Shown here one piece after another: positions 9,365 to 18,795 of a stretch of 64,000 bases of DNA. The notes under the pieces are model-generated. The model was not told where the DNA came from. It saw nothing but the letters and a program-made list of their open reading frames with translations, and searched no databases. Positions within the stretch are counted from its first letter, which is position 1. Every line of letters begins with the position of its first letter. Source of the DNA: Tardiphaga robiniae (lineage in GTDB: Bacteria; Pseudomonadota; Alphaproteobacteria; Rhizobiales; Xanthobacteraceae); the NCBI RefSeq assembly GCF_013359755.1, contig NZ_JABMCJ010000092.1, positions 405,825-469,824 of the forward strand, given 5' to 3'. Both the position numbers and the translations under genes were made by a program.

Positions 9365-10390
9365 TCACCGCGCGGCTTCGAAACCGGCGAGGGTCGAGGT
9401 GAGGTTGGCGCCGAGGATGTCGGAGAGATATCCGCCTTCCTGAACGAGAACGGTGGGCAGGCCCATGCGCGCAACGGCTTCACCGATGCGCTTGAAGCCC
9501 GGGGTGGTGACTTTCAGGGCCGCCAGCGGATCGTGCTCGGATGCATCGAGGCCGAGAGCGAGAACCAGAGCCGTCGGTGCAAACGACTTGATGGTCTTCT
9601 CGGCGACAGCAAGCGCGTCGATGAAACCGTCATCGCCGGTGCCAAGCGCGAGCGGAATATTGAGATTGGTGCCGAGACCGTTGCCTTCGCCCTTCTCATG
9701 GGCATAGCCCCAGACGAAGGGGTAGTAACCGACGGGATCGGCATGGATCGACACCGTCAGCACGTCTGGACGCGCATAGAAGATGCCCTGTGTGCCGTTG
9801 CCGTGATGCACGTCGACATCGAGGATCGCGACGCGCTCGTGCTTGGTGCGCAGATGCTCGGCGGCGATGGCCGAATTGTTCATGAAGCAGAAGCCGCCGG
9901 CCATGTCGCGATAGGCGTGGTGGCCGGGTGGGCGACACAGCGCGTAGACGGCGTCCTCACCGTCCATCACCATCTGCGCCGCGGTGACGGCGACGTCGGT
10001 GGAGGCGCAGGCACCAAGCCAGGTGCCAGGACCGATCGGTGCTGCGGTATCCGCGGTGTGCCAGCCGAGCTTGCCGGTGATGTGGGTGGGATAGCTGCCC
10101 GCCACGCGGTTCGGGTGGATATTGGCGATCATTTCCGGGCCGTAATCCGGCAGCTTGATCCATTCTTCCCAGGCGCCTTCGAGGAAGCGCAAATATTCCG
10201 GCGAGTGCACGCGGGCACGTGGGCCCTGGCCGAATTCGGTCGGCGCGACGATCGTGTGCTTGCCGTCGGCGAGGCCTTTCAGCAGGCGCTCGGCGCGCTC
10301 CGGCTGCTCGGTGGTTTTACGGACCTGACCGCGCACTAGGAAGAACTGCGGATCATGGCTCTTGTGCTTGTCGGAATACACTGCCTTCAC
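9365..10390 (-). CDS. Histone-deacetylase-family acetylpolyamine amidohydrolase
   Basis: The 341-residue protein has the arginase/deacetylase fold. Visible active-site pieces are RPPGHHA (His157-His158 pair), DVDVHHGNG (zinc ligands Asp193 and His195) and GLDASEHDP (third ligand Asp282). A bacterial homologue set, acetylpolyamine amidohydrolases, removes acetyl from N-acetylputrescine and similar amines. The start YSDKHKSHDPQFFLVRG and the insert with LPDYGPEMIANIHP match that subgroup. Its ATG overlaps the stop of the upstream GntR gene by 4 bp. The polyamine substrate is inferred from family and neighbours. Confidence 0.85.
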   Translation of the reverse strand: MKAVYSDKHKSHDPQFFLVRGQVRKTTEQPERAERLLKGLADGKHTIVAPTEFGQGPRARVHSPEYLRFLEGAWEEWIKLPDYGPEMIANIHPNRVAGSYPTHITGKLGWHTADTAAPIGPGTWLGACASTDVAVTAAQMVMDGEDAVYALCRPPGHHAYRDMAGGFCFMNNSAIAAEHLRTKHERVAILDVDVHHGNGTQGIFYARPDVLTVSIHADPVGYYPFVWGYAHEKGEGNGLGTNLNIPLALGTGDDGFIDALAVAEKTIKSFAPTALVLALGLDASEHDPLAALKVTTPGFKRIGEAVARMGLPTVLVQEGGYLSDILGANLTSTLAGFEAAR

Positions 10391-11094
10391 GTAGCGGCTC
10401 CATTCGTTGAGGAGGGAAGTTCGCGGACCAGCTTGCCGACTTCGCGCCAGGCAGCGCCGATATGATAGTCGATCCGCGCGGTGATGATGTCGGCATGCCC
10501 CTGTTCGAGCACTTCGAGCAGCGCCTCATGGGTCTGCGCAATCCGATGCGGATCGTCATAGAGCCGGCCGATCAGACCGATCGTCATCCGCAGTTCCGAA
10601 GCGAGATCGTCGAACAATCGCAACAGGCGTTTGCTGCCGGCAATTTCGCAGATCATGCGATGAAATTTGTAATCTTCCTCGATCTGTCGCGCGTGATCGT
10701 CGATCGCGGCAGTCTCATGCATGACGTCGATCTGCCGGCGCAGCATGTCGCGATTGGCAGGCGTCATGTTCTTGGAGGCCAGCACGCCGGCATGACATTC
10801 GACGCAAATGCGCAGGTCGTAGACCTCGTCGATATCCGTCGCTTCGAGCTTGCGGACGAAGAAGCCGCGGCGTGGATGTGAGACCAGCAGGCCCTGTTGC
10901 TCGAGCAGCCGTGCAGCTTCACGGACAGGGGCGCGGCTGACGCCGAGTTCGCGGGCGATGCCGGCTTCGACGACTTTGGCGCCGGGCAGCAGCTGCCCCT
11001 TGATGATGGCCTGGGTCAGGATGCGTGCGACCTGCCCGACAAGATCGGTGTCGGCGAGGGCGGTCAGACCAACTGGAGGAGACATCAAACGCAT
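10387..11094 (-). CDS. GntR-family (FCD) transcriptional regulator
   Basis: The 235-residue regulator has an N-terminal winged helix (GQLLPGAKVVEAGIARELG then SRAPVREAARLLEQQGL) at about 30-90 and a C-terminal all-helical FCD ligand domain with the metal-type pattern Asp..His..His. It is the first gene of the minus-strand deacylase operon and is divergent from the aldolase/ABC operon across 123 bp. It probably senses an intermediate of the pathway and controls both directions. The start may be the ATG three codons downstream. Confidence 0.87.
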   Translation of the reverse strand: MRLMSPPVGLTALADTDLVGQVARILTQAIIKGQLLPGAKVVEAGIARELGVSRAPVREAARLLEQQGLLVSHPRRGFFVRKLEATDIDEVYDLRICVECHAGVLASKNMTPANRDMLRRQIDVMHETAAIDDHARQIEEDYKFHRMICEIAGSKRLLRLFDDLASELRMTIGLIGRLYDDPHRIAQTHEALLEVLEQGHADIITARIDYHIGAAWREVGKLVRELPSSTNGAAT

Positions 11095-11125
11095 GCGGGG
11101 GACCCGTTTCTTCCCCTGTACAAGA

Positions 11126-11153
11126 ATTAATCGTCGATTGTCGACAGTTTAAT
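11126..11153. promoter_or_regulatory. Candidate operator for the GntR regulator
   Basis: Between the divergent starts lies an imperfect inverted repeat with ATTAA and TTAAT outer arms and CGTCGA/TCGACAG inner arms around TTG, including the 8-bp palindrome TGTCGACA (11139-11146). Another short palindrome, TGTACA, is at 11117-11122. FCD-type GntR proteins commonly bind TTGT..ACAA-like palindromes in such gaps. Assignment is by position and symmetry only. Confidence 0.4.
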
Positions 11154-11217
11154 CTTGCGAGCTGCCATGCGATTGTGTTTCCTGCCCGCACCTTAAAAAA
11201 AGCCGGGAACCGCGCCT

Positions 11218-11997
11218 GTGAATATGCACGCAAACCTTACGCCGACCCTCGATGCCGCCAAGCAGGTCCGTATCGACCTCGCCGCTGCCTATCGCCTGAT
11301 CCATCGCCTCGGCCTCGATGACAGCATTTACACGCATATTTCGGTGCGCGTCCCCGGCACCCAGGACCGCTTCCTGATCAATCCCTATGGCATGCGCTTC
11401 GAGGAAGTGACGGCCGGCAACCTCGTCACCGTCGACGTCGACGGTAAAGTTGTCGACGATCCGCTCGGCCTCGGTATCAATCCGGCCGGCTTCACCATTC
11501 ACAGCGCCGTTCACGCCGCCCGCCACGACGCGCAGTGCGTGCTGCATACGCATACCGTTGCCGGTGTCGCCGTGTCGTGCCTGAAGGACGGTCTGCAGCC
11601 GCTGAACCAGTGGTCGATGCAGTTCACCGACCGCATCGCCTATCATGACTTCGAAGGCATCGCGCTAGACCTGTCCGAGCGCGAGCGTCTGGTCGCCGAT
11701 CTCGGCGACAAGATGGTTCTCATCCTGCGCAACCACGGCCTGCTCACCTGCGGCCGCTCGGTCGGTGAGGCCTTCAAGCTGATGTTCAACATGGAGCGCT
11801 CCTGCCGCGCGCAGCTCGCGATTCTTTCAACCGGCGCAGAAGTCATTCGCCCGTCCCACGCCATTGCCGCACACACCGCCGGCCAGTATGACCGCGGTTA
11901 CGACAAGGTGCATGGCACCGAAGGCGGCAAGCCGGACAGCGAGTGGGAAGCGTTCAAGCGCATGCTTGATCGCACGGACGCCGATTACAAGAATTGA
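11218..11997 (+). CDS. Class II aldolase/adducin-family protein
   Basis: The protein (259 residues from GTG 11218, 257 from ATG 11224) has the class II aldolase fold: THISVRVPG, the zinc motif HTHTVAG near residue 106 and a later His in RNHGLLTCG. Members cleave or isomerise phosphorylated sugars, but many stand-alone ones have no known substrate. It is the first gene of a plus-strand set followed by a peptide/opine-type ABC importer, so it probably acts in degradation of the imported compound. Confidence 0.8.
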   Translation: MNMHANLTPTLDAAKQVRIDLAAAYRLIHRLGLDDSIYTHISVRVPGTQDRFLINPYGMRFEEVTAGNLVTVDVDGKVVDDPLGLGINPAGFTIHSAVHAARHDAQCVLHTHTVAGVAVSCLKDGLQPLNQWSMQFTDRIAYHDFEGIALDLSERERLVADLGDKMVLILRNHGLLTCGRSVGEAFKLMFNMERSCRAQLAILSTGAEVIRPSHAIAAHTAGQYDRGYDKVHGTEGGKPDSEWEAFKRMLDRTDADYKN

Positions 11998-12063
11998 TCC
12001 GACTTCCGCTACACATCGTCAACTGATCTGGGTTACGTGCCAACCGGCACTAAGGGGAAAGAT

Positions 12064-13611
12064 ATGTTGAAGAAATTTGTATTGGCTTTGGCACTGAGCA
12101 CCGTGAGTACAATGGCGCTCGCGCAGGAGCCGAAGATGGGCGGCACCATCAATGCGGTGATCCAGCCTGAACCGCCGGGCCTGATGCTCGCGCTGGTTCA
12201 GAACGGCCCGACCCAGATGGTCTCGGGCAACATTTATGAAGGCCTGCTGCGCTACAGCAAGACACTGGAGCCGCAGCCCGGTCTCGCCGAGAGCTGGACC
12301 ATCAGCCCGGATGCCAAGACCTACACGTTCAAGCTCAAGCAGGGCGTGACCTGGCACGACGGCAAGCCGTTCACCGCGGCCGACGTGCTGTTCTCCATCG
12401 AGACGCTCAAGGTCACCCACGCCCGCGCGCGCAATAACCTCGTGCAGCTCGACAAGGTCGAAGCGCCGGACGATTACACCGTCGTCTTCACGCTGAAGCA
12501 GCCCTTTGGCCCCTTCATCGGCATCTTCGAAGTCGGCTCGATGCCGATCATCCCGAAGCACATCTATGAAGGCTCCGACGTCAAGACCAATCCGGCGAAC
12601 AACACGCCGATCGGTACCGGCCCGTTCATGTTCAAGGAATGGAAGAAGGGCTCGTTCATCCAGCTGGTGAAGAACCCCAACTACCACGTCCAGGGCAAGC
12701 CCTATATCGACGGCATCTACTGGCAGATCATTCCGGACGCCGCTGCGCGTTCGGTGGCCTACGAGACCGGTAAGGTCGATGTGCTGCCCGGCGGTTCGAT
12801 CGAGAACTTCGACGTGCCGCGCGTGAGCAAGCTGCCGAATACCTGCGTCACCGGCGACGGCTGGGAGTTCTTCTCGCCGATGGCCTGGATGTGGCTCAAC
12901 AACCGCACCCCCGTGCTCGCCAACAAGAAGGTTCGTCAGGCGATCATGTATGCGGTGGACCGCGAATTCGCCAAGGACGTGATCTGGAACGGTCTCGGCA
13001 AGGTGGCCACCGGCCCATCGTCGTCGGCGATCAAGTTCTACACCGACAACGTGCCGAAATACCCCTACGATCCGGCCAAGGCCAAGGCGCTGCTGAAGGA
13101 AGCCGGCTACAAGGGCGAGAAGATCCGCCTGATGCCGCTGCCCTATGGCGAGACCTGGTCGCGCTGGGGTGAAGCTGTGAAGCAGAACCTCGTCGACGTC
13201 GGCATGAATATAGAGACCATCGCCACCGACGTGCCTGGTTCGAACCAGAAGAACATGGAGTGGGATTACGATATCTCCTTCACCTATCTCTATCAGTACG
13301 GCGATCCGGCGCTCGGCGTTGGCCGCAATTACGTGACGAGCGCGATCCAGAAGGGCCAGCTGTTCAACAATCTCGAGGGATACTCCAATCCCGAGGTCGA
13401 CAAGCTGTTCGAAGAGGGCGCCGTCGCCACGCCGGATTCGAAGCGCAAGGAAATCTACGAGAAGGTCCAGAAGATCCTCGTCGAGGATGTGCCTGTGGCA
13501 TGGCAGCTTGAACTGCAGTTCCCGACCATCACGAACTGCAAGATCAAGAACCTGATCACCACCGGTATCGGCGTCAATGACGGTTTCCGCGACGCCTGGA
13601 TCGACAAGTAA
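12064..13611 (+). CDS. ABC importer solute-binding protein (SBP_bac_5)
   Basis: I start at ATG 12064 (515 residues), preceded by AAGGGGAAAG and followed by a signal peptide (LKKFVLALALSTVSTMALAQ, cleavage near ALA-QE). A GTG 9 codons upstream is also open. The mature chain has the family-5 pattern: MGGTINAVIQPEPPGL, LAESWTISPDAKTYTFKLK, GVTWHDGKPFTAADV and NNTPIGTGPF. Family-5 proteins bind oligopeptides, opines and other amino compounds. It leads the transport operon and is followed by an intercistronic terminator. Confidence 0.9.
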   Translation: MLKKFVLALALSTVSTMALAQEPKMGGTINAVIQPEPPGLMLALVQNGPTQMVSGNIYEGLLRYSKTLEPQPGLAESWTISPDAKTYTFKLKQGVTWHDGKPFTAADVLFSIETLKVTHARARNNLVQLDKVEAPDDYTVVFTLKQPFGPFIGIFEVGSMPIIPKHIYEGSDVKTNPANNTPIGTGPFMFKEWKKGSFIQLVKNPNYHVQGKPYIDGIYWQIIPDAAARSVAYETGKVDVLPGGSIENFDVPRVSKLPNTCVTGDGWEFFSPMAWMWLNNRTPVLANKKVRQAIMYAVDREFAKDVIWNGLGKVATGPSSSAIKFYTDNVPKYPYDPAKAKALLKEAGYKGEKIRLMPLPYGETWSRWGEAVKQNLVDVGMNIETIATDVPGSNQKNMEWDYDISFTYLYQYGDPALGVGRNYVTSAIQKGQLFNNLEGYSNPEVDKLFEEGAVATPDSKRKEIYEKVQKILVEDVPVAWQLELQFPTITNCKIKNLITTGIGVNDGFRDAWIDK

Positions 13612-13626
13612 GCTTTCAGCCTGATG

Positions 13627-13660
13627 CCCGTGACGATCTCTGTGATCGTCACGGGTTTTC
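13627..13660 (+). terminator. Intercistronic terminator/attenuator after the binding-protein gene
   Basis: A perfect 12-bp stem (CCCGTGACGATC with GATCGTCACGGG) with loop TCTGT is followed by TTTTC. It lies between the binding-protein gene and the permease genes of the same importer, so partial termination or 3'-end protection would give more binding protein than permease. Confidence 0.8.
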
Positions 13661-13695
13661 TTTGTGTACTCTGACCTGAATGCGATGGACCTCTG

Positions 13696-14667
13696 ATGCT
13701 GTCATTCGTTGCCCAGAGGATCGTGAAGGGCGTGTTCGTCCTGCTTGCGATCATCGTGATGAACTTCTTCCTGATCCGCCTTGCGCCAGGCGATCCCGCA
13801 GCGGTGATGGCCGGTGAGGCCGGCGCCAGCGATGAGCAATTCGTCCAGCAGCTGCGCGAAAAGTTCTCACTGGACAAACCGCTGCCGGAGCAGCTGTTCA
13901 TTTACGTGAAGGGTGTCGTCACCCTCGACCTCGGTTTCTCGTTCCGCCAGCAGATGCCGGTCGCGAAGCTGATCGCCGAGCGTCTGCCGGCGACGCTGCT
14001 GCTGACGCTGACGGCGTTCGGCATATCGCTGTTGCTGGGCATCACATTCGGTACGCTGGCCGCGAGATTTGCGGGGACATGGGCGGACACCGCCATCACT
14101 GTCTCGGCGCTGCTGTTCTATGCCACGCCGATCTTCTGGGTCGCGCTGATGTCGATCCTGCTGTTCTCGGTCTATCTCGGCTGGCTGCCGAGCTTCGGCT
14201 ACGAGACCGTCGGTGGAAACTTTACCGGATGGGCACATGTGAAAGACGTGGCCCTGCATCTGGTGATGCCGGCGATGACCATCGGCCTGTTCTTCATGGC
14301 GACCTATACGCGCATGACGCGCGCCTCGATGCTTGAGGTCAAGCGGCTGGATTTCGTCAAGACCGCCCGCGCCAAGGGCCTGCGCGACAACATCATCCAA
14401 CGCCGCCACGTGCTGCGCAACGCGCTGCTGCCGGTGGTGACGCTGGCCGGCGTCCATTCCGGTACGTTGGTGGGCGGCGCGGTGCTCACCGAGACGGTGT
14501 TTGCATGGCCCGGCATCGGCCGGTTGCTTTATGAGGCGCTCTTGCAACGCGATTATAACCTTCTGCTCGGCGTCTTCGTGGTCTGCTCGGCGATGGTCCT
14601 GATCTTCAACCTCGTCACCGACCTCGTTTATCGGCTGGTCGATCCACGCATCGAGTTTGCATCATGA
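13696..14667 (+). CDS. DppB-type ABC permease
   Basis: This 323-residue membrane protein has the DppB/OppB layout: an N-terminal helix (VLLAIIVMNFFLIRLAPGDP), a periplasmic loop with the SLDKPLPEQ motif, and five more membrane segments. The cytoplasmic ATPase-coupling motif is TARAKGL near residue 220-226 and the C-terminus has TETVFAWPGIG. Its stop overlaps the next permease by 4 bp. Confidence 0.92.
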   Translation: MLSFVAQRIVKGVFVLLAIIVMNFFLIRLAPGDPAAVMAGEAGASDEQFVQQLREKFSLDKPLPEQLFIYVKGVVTLDLGFSFRQQMPVAKLIAERLPATLLLTLTAFGISLLLGITFGTLAARFAGTWADTAITVSALLFYATPIFWVALMSILLFSVYLGWLPSFGYETVGGNFTGWAHVKDVALHLVMPAMTIGLFFMATYTRMTRASMLEVKRLDFVKTARAKGLRDNIIQRRHVLRNALLPVVTLAGVHSGTLVGGAVLTETVFAWPGIGRLLYEALLQRDYNLLLGVFVVCSAMVLIFNLVTDLVYRLVDPRIEFAS

Positions 14668-15503
14668 AGAAGTTCTGGAAATTGATGCTGCGCAATCCCG
14701 GCGGCGTTATCGGTCTGGTCATCATCACGCTTGCGATTTTCGTCGCGCTGTTCGGGCAGATGATCTTCCCGACCTCGCCCTGGCGCATGGTGCAGCGGCC
14801 GTTCCTGCCGCCCTTCACCAATCCGATGGTGACGCTCGGCACCGACGCGCTGGGCCGCGACGTGTTTGCAGGCCTGATCTACGGCGCCCGCGTGTCGCTG
14901 CTGGTCGGTCTCGTCTCGACCACCGTGGCGCTGACCATCGGCGTGCCGCTCGGCGCCATCGCCGGCTATTTCGGCGGCAAGGTCGACGACGCCCTGATGC
15001 GCTTCACCGAATTCTTCCAGACCATTCCGAGCTTCCCGCTGGCCATTGTGCTGGTGGCGATCCTGCAGCCGTCGATCTATTCCATCGTTGGGTCCATCGC
15101 CATTGTCTCCTGGCCGCCGGTGGCGCGTCTGGTGCGCGGCGAGGTGCTGTCGCTGCGCACACGCGAATATGTCCAGGCGGCCATCGTGACCGGCCAGAGC
15201 AACACCTGGATCATCTCGCGCGAGATTTTGCCGAATGCGCTGTCGCCGGTGATCGTGCTGGCGTCGCTGATGGTGGCGAATGCGATCCTGCTGGAATCCT
15301 CGCTGTCGTTTCTCGGCCTCGGCGATCCCAATCTGATGTCCTGGGGCTATATGGTCGGCGCCGGCCGGACGGTGATCCGTCAGGCCTGGTGGATCACCGT
15401 CTTCCCCGGCGTCGCCATCCTGATTTCAGTACTCGGCATGAACCTGATCGGCGAAGGCCTCAACGACGCGCTCAATCCGCGCCTGGCGAAGGATAGCCGC
15501 TGA
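14664..15503 (+). CDS. DppC-type ABC permease
   Basis: The second permease (279 residues) has the DppC features: one N-terminal membrane segment, the periplasmic LGTDALGRDVFAGLIYGAR motif, and a coupling loop with EYVQAAIVTGQS. The end ISVLGMNLIGEGLNDALNPRL is classic for DppC/OppC. Its TGA shares one base with the ATG of the ATPase gene, so coupled translation is likely. Confidence 0.92.
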   Translation: MKKFWKLMLRNPGGVIGLVIITLAIFVALFGQMIFPTSPWRMVQRPFLPPFTNPMVTLGTDALGRDVFAGLIYGARVSLLVGLVSTTVALTIGVPLGAIAGYFGGKVDDALMRFTEFFQTIPSFPLAIVLVAILQPSIYSIVGSIAIVSWPPVARLVRGEVLSLRTREYVQAAIVTGQSNTWIISREILPNALSPVIVLASLMVANAILLESSLSFLGLGDPNLMSWGYMVGAGRTVIRQAWWITVFPGVAILISVLGMNLIGEGLNDALNPRLAKDSR

Positions 15504-17122
15504 TGACTGCTACCCCCGCCGTTTCCATCAAGAACCTGAAGATTGCTCTGCCGAAGAGCGCCGAACGTCCCTATGCGGTCGATGGCGTGTCCATCGATCT
15601 CATTCCCGGAGAGATCGTCTGCGTCGTCGGCGAATCCGGTTCCGGCAAATCCATGTGCGCGCATGCGCTGATGGGCCTGCTGCCGGATACGGTGAAGACC
15701 GAGACCGGCGAAGTTCTGTTCGAAGGCCAGAATCTCCTGAAGCTCGACGAAAGCGGCTGGCGCGAAGTGCGCGGCCGCGGCATCGCCATGGTGTTCCAGG
15801 AGCCGATGACGGCGCTCAATCCTCTGATGCGGATTGGCGAGCAGATGATGGAAATGTTCGAGGCGCATAATCTTTTGACGCCGAAGGAGCGCCGCGCCAA
15901 GGCCCTCAGCCTCGCCAAGGAAGTCGGTCTGCCAGATCCAGAGCGCATCATCCGCGCCTATCCGCACCAGCTCTCCGGTGGTCAGCGCCAGCGTGCGATG
16001 ATCGCCATGGCACTTGCGCTCGAACCATCGGTGCTCGTCGCCGACGAGCCGACCACGGCACTCGACGTGACCACGCAGGCACAGATCCTTAAGCTGATCC
16101 GGAACCTGCAGCGCAGCCGCAACATGGCGGTGATGTTCATCACCCACGATTTCGGCGTCGTCGCCGATATCGCCGATCGTGTCGTGGTGTTGCGTCATGG
16201 CAAGATCGTCGAGGAAGGCTCGATCGACGCCGTCTTCAGGAATCCGCAGCACGATTACACCAAGGCTCTGCTGGCTGCCGTGCCGTCGATGCATCCGCCG
16301 GTGCGCGCGTCGCTCGACGAAAACGCCAAGGCTGTCGAGGTCATCGGCCTCGACAAGACCTATGTGACCTCGGGCGGCTGGTTCAAGCCGGACCGCCGCG
16401 TGCAGGCGGCGAACGAAGTCACGTTCTCCATCATGCAGGGCGAGACCGTCGGCCTGGTCGGCGAGTCCGGTTCGGGCAAATCGTCCGTGGCGCGTCTGGT
16501 GATGCGGCTCATCGAAGCCGATCGCGGCACCGTGCGCATCGGGGATATCGATCTCACGGCACTCGAAGGCAAGGCGCTGCGGGCGCAGCGCCACCGCATC
16601 CAGATGATCTTTCAGGACCCGTTCGCCTCGCTCAATCCGCGTCGCCGGGTCGGCCAGATCATCACCGATGGCCCGATCGCCCGCGGCACCGATCCCAAGG
16701 TCGCGATGCAGCGTGCGCGTGATCTGCTGGGGATGGTCGGACTCGATGCCGGCTCGCTCGATCGTTATCCGCATGAGTTCTCCGGCGGCCAGCGCCAGCG
16801 TCTCGGCATCGCCCGCGCGCTTGCGATGGATCCCGAGATCATCGTCGCCGACGAAGCCGTCTCCGCGCTCGACGTCTCCGTGCAGGCGCAGGTGCTGAAG
16901 CTGCTCGAAGACCTCAAGGCCCGCCTTGGTCTCTCGATGCTCTTTATCACCCACGATCTGCGCGTCGCCGCGCAGATCTGCGATCGCATCGCCGTGATGC
17001 AGCGCGGCGTCATCGTTGAGCTGAAGCCGACGGCGCAATTGTTTGCGTCGCCGGAACATCCCTACACCCGCGAATTGCTCGGCGCCGTCCCCGGCCAGAG
17101 TTCGCCATCCCAGGCCGCCTGA
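15503..17122 (+). CDS. Fused DppD-DppF ABC ATPase
   Basis: This single 539-residue chain carries both ATPases that are separate proteins in E. coli Dpp/Opp. Each half has a complete set: Walker A GESGSGKS at 43-50 and 320-327, signatures LSGGQRQR and FSGGQRQR, and Walker B VLVADEP and IIVADEA. Both halves therefore look catalytically competent. Each half ends with the oligopeptide-type extension with the HPYT element. It powers the permease pair encoded just upstream. Confidence 0.93.
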   Translation: MTATPAVSIKNLKIALPKSAERPYAVDGVSIDLIPGEIVCVVGESGSGKSMCAHALMGLLPDTVKTETGEVLFEGQNLLKLDESGWREVRGRGIAMVFQEPMTALNPLMRIGEQMMEMFEAHNLLTPKERRAKALSLAKEVGLPDPERIIRAYPHQLSGGQRQRAMIAMALALEPSVLVADEPTTALDVTTQAQILKLIRNLQRSRNMAVMFITHDFGVVADIADRVVVLRHGKIVEEGSIDAVFRNPQHDYTKALLAAVPSMHPPVRASLDENAKAVEVIGLDKTYVTSGGWFKPDRRVQAANEVTFSIMQGETVGLVGESGSGKSSVARLVMRLIEADRGTVRIGDIDLTALEGKALRAQRHRIQMIFQDPFASLNPRRRVGQIITDGPIARGTDPKVAMQRARDLLGMVGLDAGSLDRYPHEFSGGQRQRLGIARALAMDPEIIVADEAVSALDVSVQAQVLKLLEDLKARLGLSMLFITHDLRVAAQICDRIAVMQRGVIVELKPTAQLFASPEHPYTRELLGAVPGQSSPSQAA

Positions 17123-17126
17123 CCTT

Positions 17127-18080
17127 ATGCCGACGTCTCCCGTGACTTGTGTTTTCCTGAGCAGGACCATCAACCTGCGCAAATACCTGACCAACGAAAT
17201 CGCCCGGCTCGACGGCAAGGTGAATTTTGTCGACCATCTCGACGGCACCGATCCCGCTAAAATCGACATGGCGGTGAGCTGGCATCCGCATGCCGACGGG
17301 TTCGATCACTATCCGAACCTGAAGGCAGCGTGTTCCATCGGCGCCGGCGCCGACAGCATCCTGAACTGTCCGAGCCTGCGCGATGGCATCGACGTGGTGC
17401 GCGTGGTCGAGCCGGCACAGGCGCAGATGATGTCGGGCTTCGTGATCTGGAACGTGATCTATCACCAGCGCCAGTTCGGGACGTATCTGCAGAACCAGCG
17501 CGATCACGTGTGGAAGCGCCTCGGTGGCGGGCGCCGCCCGTCCGAGGTTCCGATCGGCATTCTCGGCTACGGCGCCATCGGCGCGCGCGTCGCGTCCGAT
17601 CTGGCGATGCTCGGCTTTCCCGTCAGGGTCTGGAGCCGCTCGGCCAAGCCGACGACACCCGGCGTGACCGGCTTCCACGGCAGCGATGGGCTCGATGCGA
17701 TGCTCGCGGGCTCTGAGGTGCTGGTGAACCTGCTGCCGCTCACCGAGGAAACCCGCGGCATCCTCGATGCAAGCCTGTTCGCCAAGCTGCCGCGCGGCAG
17801 TTATCTCATTCAGGTCGGCCGCGGCGAGCACTCCGTTGAGCAGGATATCCTCGATGCGCTCGCCGGCGGGCAGCTCTCCGGCGCGACACTCGATGTCTTC
17901 CACACCGAACCGCTGCCCAAGGACCATCCGTTCTGGTCGCATCCGCAGATCGTGCTGACGCCGCACGACGCCTGCGAGGTCACCATGACCGCCATTGGTG
18001 ACACGATTTTGGCGACGGCCGAAGCCGTGAAGCTGGGCGTGCAGCCGAAGGATTCGGTGGATCGCGGGAGAGGTTACTAA
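17127..18080 (+). CDS. D-2-hydroxyacid dehydrogenase (GhrA-like)
   Basis: The ATG at 17127 (317 residues) is 4 bp after the ATPase stop. The NAD(P)-binding loop is GILGYGAIGARVA near 145-157, and the catalytic residues are Arg in IQVGRGEH, Glu in FHTEPLPKDHP and His in LTPHDA. GhrA proteins reduce glyoxylate and hydroxypyruvate. As the last gene of the import operon it probably reduces or oxidises a short keto/hydroxy acid made from the imported substrate. Cofactor and substrate are inferred from the family. Confidence 0.85.
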   Translation: MPTSPVTCVFLSRTINLRKYLTNEIARLDGKVNFVDHLDGTDPAKIDMAVSWHPHADGFDHYPNLKAACSIGAGADSILNCPSLRDGIDVVRVVEPAQAQMMSGFVIWNVIYHQRQFGTYLQNQRDHVWKRLGGGRRPSEVPIGILGYGAIGARVASDLAMLGFPVRVWSRSAKPTTPGVTGFHGSDGLDAMLAGSEVLVNLLPLTEETRGILDASLFAKLPRGSYLIQVGRGEHSVEQDILDALAGGQLSGATLDVFHTEPLPKDHPFWSHPQIVLTPHDACEVTMTAIGDTILATAEAVKLGVQPKDSVDRGRGY

Positions 18081-18086
18081 CACTCC

Positions 18087-18172
18087 GTCATGGCCGGGCT
18101 TGTCCCGGCCATCCACGTCTTTGGACGAGTCAAGAAAGGCGTGGATGCCCGGCACAAGGCCGGGCATGACGA
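18087..18172. repeat. GTCATGGCCGGGC palindromic repeat
   Basis: Two palindromic halves (GGCCGGGC TTGT CCCGGCC and GCCCGGC ACAAG GCCGGGC) are joined by CATCCACGTCTTT..GGCGTGGATG, making one large imperfect inverted repeat between convergent genes. Similar units occur at 29809 and 40881. Confidence 0.8.
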
Positions 18173-18195
18173 CCGAGAGAATGGCGCTAGGCCCC

Positions 18196-18795
18196 TTACT
18201 CCGCCGCCAATCCCGTCATGCCCGCCGACGCTTCCAGCCAGTGCAGGAAACTGCCAGCCATGCTGCGCGCGACCGCGATGTGGAAAGTTGGCGCCTCGTC
18301 GACCTTCCACAGCGTCACGCCCATATGCGCGATCTGCGTGACGGCAACGCTGCCGGCTGGAAACGCCGCGGCGCTGAGATCGACGGCGACGCCCTTGGCC
18401 AGCACATCGAGCAGGGCCGGCCCGGTTAGCCGCAGCAATCCGACGCCATCGGACTGATCGACCACCGAGGCGAGGCCATCGAGCTGCTGCGCAAGGCTAA
18501 CGACGAAACGCGGTGTGCCCGCATCGTGGGTCACCAGCCAGCGGCCGGGACCGGTGCCGAGAAATGATGTCGCATCGCTGCCGGAGCCGTGCGGTCCCCG
18601 TGGCAGGTTGATATCGAACTGTTCCTTCACGGCAGCAGCGAGCGCGGCACCCTGGCCCTTGCGGGCCATGACCGTCGCAATGGCGATGCCGCGACGTTCC
18701 CGTGCGATGACGCCGCGGCCATCGCCGATGGAGCGCAACTCAGCGAAGGCCGAGATATGAGCGAGATCAAGCACGCAGCCGCGCTCCTTCTGCAT
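18196..18795 (-). CDS. soxG: Sarcosine oxidase gamma subunit
   Basis: The ATG at 18795 gives 199 residues and a 29-bp overlap with the end of soxA; a longer in-frame start at 18960 would lie deep inside soxA and adds a basic non-homologous stretch. The segments GVTLWKVDEAPTFHIAVARS and DQSDGVGLLRLTGP match the GcvT-like SoxG fold, which contributes to the tetrahydrofolate-channel side of the heterotetramer. It is the last gene of soxBDAG. Confidence 0.88.
   Translation of the reverse strand: MQKERGCVLDLAHISAFAELRSIGDGRGVIARERRGIAIATVMARKGQGAALAAAVKEQFDINLPRGPHGSGSDATSFLGTGPGRWLVTHDAGTPRFVVSLAQQLDGLASVVDQSDGVGLLRLTGPALLDVLAKGVAVDLSAAAFPAGSVAVTQIAHMGVTLWKVDEAPTFHIAVARSMAGSFLHWLEASAGMTGLAAE

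Noticed and set aside
15380..17269. Long open frame (629 codons) on the minus strand opposite the fused ATPase gene
   Set aside because: It is a shadow of the plus-strand ABC ATPase gene, rich in His, Arg and Asp as shadows are in high-G+C DNA, with no domain resemblance.
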